The notes under the pieces are model-generated. The model did not search any database. It was given only the letters and a program-made list of their open reading frames with translations, and had not been told where the DNA came from. A DNA stretch of 5,134 bases, from positions 1 through 5,134 of the forward strand of contig JACRFG010000001.1 of NCBI GenBank assembly GCA_016234345.1, read 5' to 3'. The position numbers were made by a program, and so were the translations under genes. Below, in pieces: positions 1-3,903 of the stretch. The DNA is from Candidatus Jorgensenbacteria bacterium (GTDB lineage Bacteria > Patescibacteriota > Minisyncoccia > UBA6257 > GWB1-50-10). Position 1 is the first letter of the stretch; each line of letters begins with the position of its first letter.

Positions 1-509
1 ACCGCTCCTGCTGGCACAGAATTAGGCCCCCCTTATTCCTCCGGTACTGTCATCCCGACAAAGTCGGGATTCATCCCGGAGAAAAGCCGTTTACACTCCG
101 AAGAGGTTCTTCCGGCACGCGGCGTCGCTCGATCAGGCTTTCGCCCATTGTCGAATATTCTCGACTGCTGCCACCCGTAGGTGTACGTGCCGTGTCTCAG
201 TCACGTCGTTGGGGAACGCGCTCTCACGCCCCCTACCGGTCGTAGCCTTGGTGAGCCATTACCTCGCCAACTAGCTGATCGGGCCTAGGCCGATCCCAGA
301 GCCCCTTGCGGGATTTACTCTTGCGAGACTATCGGGAATTAGTTCGCCTTTCGGCGAATTATGCCCGTCTCTGGGGTACGTACCAGGGTGTTACTAACTC
401 GTTCGCCACTAACCAACCATTGATGTAATCACAAGTTGATTCGTTAGACTTGCATGCCTTATCCACGCCGCCAGCGTTCATCCTGGACCAGGATCAAATC
501 CTCTAAAAA
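1..509 (-). rRNA. rrs: 16S ribosomal RNA, 5' portion (partial, runs off left edge)
   Basis: Read on the minus strand, this begins with a TTTGATCCTGG core followed by GAACGCTGGCGGCG and GGCATGCAAGTC. It continues through CTAGTTGGCGAGGTAA, ACTGAGACACGG, the CCTACGGGTGGCAGCAG block and CAATGGGCGAAAGCCTGAT, and ends inside the 530 loop (GTGCCAGCAG, about E. coli position 531). These are the standard 16S landmarks in order, with no intron in the part seen. The mature 5' end is placed near 509 by counting eight bases before helix 1, as in E. coli; it is approximate. Helix 1 and the 530 pseudoknot carry unusual, partly compensated changes, and the tip of helix 17 is an 8-bp hairpin (52-70). The sequence type is typical of CPR/Patescibacteria, which is inference. 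The rest of the gene, and any 23S and 5S genes, lie to the left of the window. Confidence 0.97.
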
Positions 510-602
510 AATAAAATTGGGACAACTAAAAAAATTCACAATCACATATGTGTCTGTAAAATAGCGCTCGAAACAATCAAAAAGAACTTGTCAGTATCTA
601 GC
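510..602 (-). other. 16S rRNA leader (precursor 5' region)
   Basis: This stretch lies between the inferred transcription start (about 602) and the mature 16S end. It is AT-rich and non-coding. A GTTCTTTTTGATT stretch (587-575, minus strand) loosely resembles the boxA antitermination element of rRNA leaders, a weak match. Nearer 16S is a perfect 10-bp palindrome, CACATATGTG (543-552). In known rRNA operons the leader pairs with the 16S trailer to form an RNase III processing stem; the trailer is outside the window, so this cannot be tested here. Confidence 0.6.
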
Positions 603-608
603 TGGCTA

Positions 609-636
609 ATTATAGGTAGTCGAGATGACTTGTCAA
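609..636 (-). promoter_or_regulatory. rRNA promoter, consensus -35 and -10
   Basis: On the minus strand, TTGACA (636-631) and TATAAT (614-609) are separated by 16 bp. Both hexamers match the housekeeping sigma-70 consensus exactly. Transcription should start near 602 and read leftward into 16S. A strong consensus promoter is expected for rRNA. No obvious A/T-rich UP element is visible, since the bases just upstream of -35 are G-rich. It sits about 20 bp beyond the terminator of the preceding minus-strand gene, so rRNA transcription is insulated from that gene. Confidence 0.88.
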
Positions 637-656
637 CCCCCTTCAAGAGTCCATAC

Positions 657-686
657 AAAAGGAAAAGAGCCCAAATTTAGGGCTCT
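657..686 (-). terminator. Intrinsic terminator of the 699-1094 gene
   Basis: On the minus strand, AGAGCCC (686-680) and GGGCTCT (672-666) form a perfect 7-bp stem around a 7-nt loop. It is followed by TTTCCTTTT, a slightly interrupted U-tract. It lies 13 nt after the TAA of the small minus-strand gene and before the rRNA promoter. Weak bidirectional activity is possible, because the plus strand also has a T-rich stretch after the stem. Confidence 0.85.
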
Positions 687-698
687 CTTTACTCTTTA

Positions 699-1094
699 TT
701 ATCGTGTTATTGCGACTCCCAAATAACTCTCTGCTTTTCGAAGAAGGTTTTTAGCTATCTCTCTATCGCCCAACCACTGACCTTCCAAACATTTTATAAC
801 TATAAAATCAACGTTATCTTTCGAAAAATCAAATTCTCCAATAAGGGGCTTCATTACTCTCTCTTTTGCAAAATGCAAAATATGCAAAACAACACTAAAT
901 GCTTCATCATCGGTCATGACCTTATCCATCTCCCAAGGATCGTGCTTGCGTGATTCTACTTTATAGATACCGTCCGGACCTTGAAATGACCATAAAAGTT
1001 TTTGCAGATCACTGAATAAGATCGGATGTCTGTCTAAATATGGCTCTAGGCCGTCAATACGCTTCGAAAACTCCCGCATGGTTTCTAAAATCAT
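699..1094 (-). CDS. Hypothetical protein, 131 aa, family not recognised
   Basis: I do not recognise this protein. It is a soluble-looking, charged polypeptide with no signal peptide, membrane segment or cysteine pattern for metal binding. The N-terminal half contains LEPYLDRHPILFSDLQKLLW, with several aromatic and leucine residues. The middle (DDEAFSVVLHILHFAKERV, roughly residues 62-80) and the C-terminal part (DREIAKNLLRKAESYLGV) look helical, so a small all-alpha or alpha/beta fold is likely. The ATG at 1094 is chosen because an AAGGAG Shine-Dalgarno (1104-1099) ends four bases before it; a second in-frame ATG at 1079 has no such site. A convincing terminator follows the stop, and the gene ends just upstream of the rRNA promoter. 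These flanking signals are the main reason to accept it as a real, independently transcribed gene. The function is unknown. Confidence 0.8.
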   Translation of the reverse strand: MILETMREFSKRIDGLEPYLDRHPILFSDLQKLLWSFQGPDGIYKVESRKHDPWEMDKVMTDDEAFSVVLHILHFAKERVMKPLIGEFDFSKDNVDFIVIKCLEGQWLGDREIAKNLLRKAESYLGVAITR

Positions 1095-1098
1095 GCTA

Positions 1099-1104
1099 CT
1101 CCTT
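1099..1104 (-). promoter_or_regulatory. Shine-Dalgarno AAGGAG for the 699-1094 gene
   Basis: AAGGAG on the minus strand lies four bases before the ATG at 1094 and decides that start over the later in-frame ATG. It is the only strong Shine-Dalgarno visible in the window; the plus-strand genes lack one. Confidence 0.75.
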
Positions 1105-1159
1105 ATATTAATTAATACTCCAAATAAACTAACATGAGCATATTAATCATTCAAGCAAC

Positions 1160-1187
1160 TTGCTAATCTTAAAATATTCATTACAAT
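1160..1187 (+). promoter_or_regulatory. Probable promoter of rpmE-rplY
   Basis: TTGCTA (1160-1165) and TACAAT (1182-1187) are spaced by 16 bp. The first matches TTGACA at four of six bases and the second matches TATAAT at five of six. The predicted start falls near 1193-1195, only some 8-10 nt before the preferred rpmE ATG at 1202. An in-frame ATG lies at 1193 itself. The -35 overlaps a small CAAG-CAA-CTTG dyad (1152-1162) of unknown meaning. Placement is by eye. Confidence 0.5.
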
Positions 1188-1201
1188 GGAACATGCCAAT
1201 T

Positions 1202-1447
1202 ATGAAAAAAGATACCCACCCCGCATACCATCCCACCGCCAAAGTGAGTTGTGTCTGCGGCGCAAAATTTACTGTCGGTTCCACCAAACCGGAAATCCAC
1301 GTAGAAATCTGCTCGAAGTGCCATCCGTTTTATACCGGCGCCAGAGATTTAATTGATATCGGTGGCCGCGTTGAAAGATTTAAATTAAGGAAAGCTAAAG
1401 CAACGCCAACCAAACCCAAGAAACCGACGGTTAAAAAGAATAAATAA
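1202..1447 (+). CDS. rpmE: Large-subunit ribosomal protein bL31, zinc-binding type
   Basis: bL31 is a small 50S protein that spans from the central protuberance toward the 30S head (intersubunit bridge). The start at 1202 gives an 81-aa protein opening MKKDTHPAY, matching the MKKDIHP opening of E. coli L31. A longer reading from TTG at 1160 adds 14 residues with no family support and would overlap the promoter. Cys17 and Cys19 (CVC) with Cys37 and Cys40 (CSKC) form the zinc site of the Cys-containing L31 form. CSKCHPFYTG and GGRVERF are the classic family blocks. The last 20 or so residues are a Lys/Pro/Thr-rich basic extension, plausibly contacting rRNA. No clear Shine-Dalgarno precedes the ATG. 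It is followed after 14 nt by rplY and is likely co-transcribed with it. Confidence 0.96.
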   Translation: MKKDTHPAYHPTAKVSCVCGAKFTVGSTKPEIHVEICSKCHPFYTGARDLIDIGGRVERFKLRKAKATPTKPKKPTVKKNK

Positions 1448-1461
1448 AATATCTACTGCAT

Positions 1462-2112
1462 ATGGAATTACAAGTTAAAACACGAACCGTTCTCGGTAAA
1501 AAAGTTAAACATCTTCGACGCGAAGGTTTTATTCCGGGCGAAGTATTCGGCCACGGCGTACCCAACAAGCATGTAAGCGTGAACGCCAAAGATTTCAATA
1601 AGCTTTACCGTAAAGCAGGGGAACACACCGTTATTAAGTTAATGGCCGATGACGGCATTACGGTCCCAGTACTAATTTCGGACGTTACGGAAGACACCCT
1701 GAATAACCGGATTTTATCCGTGGATTTCCACCAAATCCGCATGGATGAAAAGATAAAAACCAAAATTCCAATAGAATTCACTGGCACTGCCCCGGCCATT
1801 AAGAAAGGTTTAATTATTGTAAAAGTTATGAGCGAAGTGGAAGTCGAATCTCTGCCCGGTAAAATTCCACACAGTCTGGTCATAGACCTAAGTCATCTCG
1901 AAGAACTCGGCCAAAGTATTCTGGCGAAAGACCTTTCTGTTCCTCCGGACGTCAAAATGTTTCTGCCGATTGAAATGGTTATAGCCACCGTAAGCCAACG
2001 AGCAAAAGAAGAGGTCGTGACTCCACCACCAACATCAACAGCCGCAACCGAAGCGGAACCAGTAGCAGCCGGAACCGAATCGAGTACGGCCAAAACAACA
2101 AACACATCTTAA
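1462..2112 (+). CDS. rplY: Large-subunit ribosomal protein bL25 (long TL5/CTC form)
   Basis: bL25 binds 5S rRNA in the 50S subunit; the long form is known from Thermus TL5 and the Bacillus general stress protein Ctc. The N-terminal 5S-binding domain (about 1-92) shows the GKKVKHLRREGFIPGEVFGHG block, a variant of the usual G-x-IPAVLYG, and ends in VDFHQI. The C-terminal beta domain (about 95-180) carries SLPGKIPHSLVIDLSHLEELGQ and ILAKDLSVPPDVK, close to the family pattern. A tail from about residue 187 is rich in Thr, Ala, Ser, Pro and Glu and looks disordered. At 216 aa the length is normal for the long form. It starts 14 nt after rpmE without a visible Shine-Dalgarno, so coupling of translation to rpmE is possible. 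A hairpin follows its TAA. Confidence 0.96.
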   Translation: MELQVKTRTVLGKKVKHLRREGFIPGEVFGHGVPNKHVSVNAKDFNKLYRKAGEHTVIKLMADDGITVPVLISDVTEDTLNNRILSVDFHQIRMDEKIKTKIPIEFTGTAPAIKKGLIIVKVMSEVEVESLPGKIPHSLVIDLSHLEELGQSILAKDLSVPPDVKMFLPIEMVIATVSQRAKEEVVTPPPTSTAATEAEPVAAGTESSTAKTTNTS

Positions 2113-2147
2113 TACAAGTGCTAAAACTGCTGTTTACCAGTATTTTC

Positions 2148-2175
2148 ATGCCGCCGTATCAACTGCGGCATTTCT
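2148..2175 (+). terminator. Probable terminator after rplY
   Basis: ATGCCGC (2148-2154) pairs perfectly with GCGGCAT (2165-2171) across a 10-nt loop. Only a short T-rich stretch (TTCT after the stem T) follows, so the U-tract is weak. The position, 36 nt after the rplY stop and just before a new -10 element, supports a terminator role. Confidence 0.55.
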
Positions 2176-2180
2176 ATCGT

Positions 2181-2186
2181 TATAAT
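2181..2186 (+). promoter_or_regulatory. Consensus -10 box for the transglycosylase gene
   Basis: A perfect TATAAT lies 42 nt before the ATG at 2229, with a predicted start near 2193. No good -35 is visible at the right distance; the best is TATCAA at 2157-2162 with an 18-bp spacer, inside the loop of the preceding hairpin. The CGT just before the box is one base off the extended -10 pattern TGn. A second AT-rich TATATT near 2202 is an alternative. Confidence 0.5.
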
Positions 2187-2228
2187 GTAGAGATGGTAAC
2201 GTATATTATTAAGTAGAATGTCTAAACC

Positions 2229-3611
2229 ATGAAAACACTTCGAGTCGTAACAATCATTACCATAGCTGTAAATCTACTCGCACCTCACGCCGTAGATACA
2301 TTTTTTACGACATTAATTGTACATGCTGAAGAGACGGCTACTTCGACGCCTGAAATTATACCCGACCCGGAAGAACAAGCACGCCGAGAACAGGACCAGC
2401 AACGCACCGAACTCGAAAACCAGCTGACTGACCTCGAAAACCAAATAGCCGAACACCAGCGCACCATCGAAACCTACCAGAAACAAGGCAAAACACTCAA
2501 GAACGATATTTCATCGTTAAACACTAAAATAGATAAATTGAATCTCCAAATCAAAGCGGTCAATCTCACTCTCTCGAAAGTCAACCGCGAAATAAACAAT
2601 GCTCAACGTCAAATCAACCGGACCGAAAACCGAATCGATGACCACAAAAACGCCCTATCGAAAAATCTCCGCAATCTCTACGAAGCGGATTCAAAAAGCA
2701 TCTTTGAGGTGCTTATCGCCAATAACCGGCTGTCAGATTTTTTCAATAATCTGTCGAACATCACGCTTGTCCAACAAAATATCCGAGTAGCACTAACCGA
2801 TATTGTGAAACTTAGACAAGAGCTTCTCCAACAAAAAGAGGAATTGGCGTTGGAAAAAGAAGACGCCGAAAACCTCCGCGCTATCCAACAAACCCAAAAG
2901 AAAAGCGTTGAATCGACTCAAAAAGAAAAATCTGATGTCCTTAAAGCAACTAAAGGTAAAGAATCAGAGTATCAAAAACTTCTTAAAAAAACTCAGGAAA
3001 CTGCGGCACAGATTCGAAGCCGTATTTTCGAACTTCTTGGTGGTGGCGAACTAACATTTGAAAAAGCCTATGACTACGCACGCCTTGCTGAAGGAGCAAC
3101 CGGCGTACGTGCTGCGATGGTTTTAGCTGTTCTCCATCGTGAATCCCTCCTCGGAAAAAACACTGGCCGCTGCAGCTATCAGAAAGCGATGAACCCAAAG
3201 GACATCCCGACGTTCTTAGAAATATTAAATAAGCTCAACATTGATCCCGAATCAACCGTCGCTAAGGTTTCTTGTCCGAATGCCGACGGCCGTTACGGTG
3301 GCGCTATGGGACCAGCACAATTTATTCCCTCAACCTGGAAAATTTTTGAGGCTTCAATTTTACAAGTAACCGGTTCAAACCCGCCAAACCCATGGAACAA
3401 CTCCGACGCTTTTGCCGCCACCGCTCTTTATCTCAAAAAATACGGCGCGGACAGCAAATCTACTACAGCAGAAAAAAAAGCAGCGGCAATATATTACTGC
3501 GGATCAAATTGGCAGCGATACGCCTGTTCCTATTATGCTGGCAAAGTAGTTGAAACCGCAGGCAAATTTCAGAAAGATATTGACGTCTTGAATTCGACGA
3601 ATGGAGCGTAG
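2229..3611 (+). CDS. Secreted coiled-coil protein with C-terminal lytic-transglycosylase domain
   Basis: This is a predicted exported peptidoglycan-cleaving enzyme of 460 aa. Residues 1-33 form a signal peptide (hydrophobic stretches 6-18 and 25-31) with a likely cleavage after VHA33. Residues about 48-265 are Gln/Glu/Lys/Asn-rich coiled coil. It is interrupted around 145-190 by NLRNLYEADSKSIFEVLIAN and SDFFNNLSNITLVQQ, which resembles the hinge region of PcsB, CwlO and EnvC proteins. Residues about 275-450 resemble the SLT/MltB-like transglycosylase fold. The likely catalytic Glu305 sits in HRESLLG, GGAMGPAQFIPSTW (357-370) is the hallmark motif, and NPWNNSDAFAATALYLKKYG follows. Such enzymes cut the MurNAc-GlcNAc bond to give 1,6-anhydroMurNAc. 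Four cysteines (315, 349, 424, 433) in the catalytic region could form disulfides outside the cell. No Shine-Dalgarno is visible at the ATG. By analogy to PcsB and EnvC, the coiled coil may be controlled by FtsEX; this is inference. Confidence 0.9.
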   Translation: MKTLRVVTIITIAVNLLAPHAVDTFFTTLIVHAEETATSTPEIIPDPEEQARREQDQQRTELENQLTDLENQIAEHQRTIETYQKQGKTLKNDISSLNTKIDKLNLQIKAVNLTLSKVNREINNAQRQINRTENRIDDHKNALSKNLRNLYEADSKSIFEVLIANNRLSDFFNNLSNITLVQQNIRVALTDIVKLRQELLQQKEELALEKEDAENLRAIQQTQKKSVESTQKEKSDVLKATKGKESEYQKLLKKTQETAAQIRSRIFELLGGGELTFEKAYDYARLAEGATGVRAAMVLAVLHRESLLGKNTGRCSYQKAMNPKDIPTFLEILNKLNIDPESTVAKVSCPNADGRYGGAMGPAQFIPSTWKIFEASILQVTGSNPPNPWNNSDAFAATALYLKKYGADSKSTTAEKKAAAIYYCGSNWQRYACSYYAGKVVETAGKFQKDIDVLNSTNGA

Positions 3612-3644
3612 GGAGCTTTGCCTTGCTACTCTCCGTCACCGGTC

Positions 3645-3730
3645 GTCACGATATTCCGGCGATACGGTGTGACTTACACTCTCGGCGTTTTGAATCGCTT
3701 CGCGATACCAACCTCAAAATGCCTCCGAGA
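3645..3730. other. Possible structured RNA element (two adjacent stem-loops)
   Basis: First stem: GTCAC (3645-3649) pairs with GTGAC (3669-3673). Second stem: TCTCGG (3680-3685) pairs with CCGAGA (3725-3730). It continues as CGTTTT (3686-3691) with AAAATG (3716-3721, one G-U pair if transcribed rightward) across a 3-nt bulge at 3722-3724. Nested inside is ATCGC-TTC-GCGAT (3694-3706). The second structure totals 12 pairs plus a 5-bp inner hairpin. It begins 33 nt after the transglycosylase stop, so it could be that mRNA's 3' region, a small RNA on either strand, or a dispersed repeat. No known RNA family was recognised. Confidence 0.4.
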
Positions 3731-3858
3731 ATTGCCGTCGAGTAATAAGGCTCCGCCATTGAAAAACAAAAAAATCGGAACTGTGAGAGCTGCTTCAAAA
3801 TTATTGTTTCGCTTATTGGAAAAAAGAGCCTAGCCGTTATAACAAAAAGAACGCTAAT

Positions 3859-3880
3859 AAAGTTGTGAAAATTCAACTTT
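3859..3880. terminator. Probable bidirectional terminator hairpin between convergent genes
   Basis: AAAGTTG (3859-3865) pairs with CAACTTT (3874-3880) around an 8-nt loop. To the right the plus strand reads CATAATTTTCTTCT. To the left the minus strand reads ATTAGCGTTCTTTTTG. Both sides are T-rich, as expected for a hairpin shared by convergent genes. The stem is AT-rich and so fairly weak. It begins 24 nt past the stop of the minus-strand gene. Confidence 0.5.
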
Positions 3881-3903
3881 CATAATTTTCTTCTATATCA
3901 ACC

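Larger units (their letters stand above)
3612..3903. other. Intergenic stretch between convergent genes
   Basis: This 292-nt gap lies between the ends of two converging genes. The first 140 nt or so look visibly richer in G and C than the flanking genes and hold two stem-loop structures (3645-3673 and 3680-3730). The remainder is AT-rich and carries a likely terminator hairpin (3859-3880). Open frames exist on both strands (71 aa plus, 76 aa minus), but they overlap each other and lack start signals and recognised motifs, so I do not call a gene. No tRNA cloverleaf was seen. Confidence 0.6.

Noticed and set aside
1105..1150. Promoter for the 699-1094 gene
   Set aside because: The region is AT-rich with many near-matches to a -10 box, but no -35/-10 pair stood out, so no site is claimed.
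1160..1201. 14-residue N-terminal extension of bL31 from a TTG codon
   Set aside because: The family starts at MKKD-HP; the extension overlaps the promoter hexamers and has no ribosome binding site.
1605..1883. 92-aa open frame on the minus strand
   Set aside because: It lies entirely inside rplY in antisense, has no start signals, and rplY is unambiguous.
1893..2105. 70-aa open frame on the minus strand
   Set aside because: Antisense to the rplY low-complexity tail; its Ala/Val/Gly-rich composition mirrors the repetitive codons there.
2599..2790. 63-aa open frame on the plus strand
   Set aside because: Out-of-frame shadow inside the coiled-coil region of the transglycosylase gene.
3612..3760. 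tRNA or tmRNA in the intergenic stretch
   Set aside because: No acceptor/T-arm pairing, no GTTCGAATC-type T-loop and no CCA end were found on either strand.
3618..3833. 71-aa plus-strand frame after the transglycosylase stop
   Set aside because: It relies on a TTG start with no Shine-Dalgarno, overlaps an equally long minus-strand frame and runs through the stem-loops. Its basic C-terminus is protein-like but insufficient to call a gene.
3646..3876. 76-aa minus-strand frame in the intergenic stretch
   Set aside because: It starts within the probable terminator hairpin, has no ribosome binding site and matches nothing I recognise.
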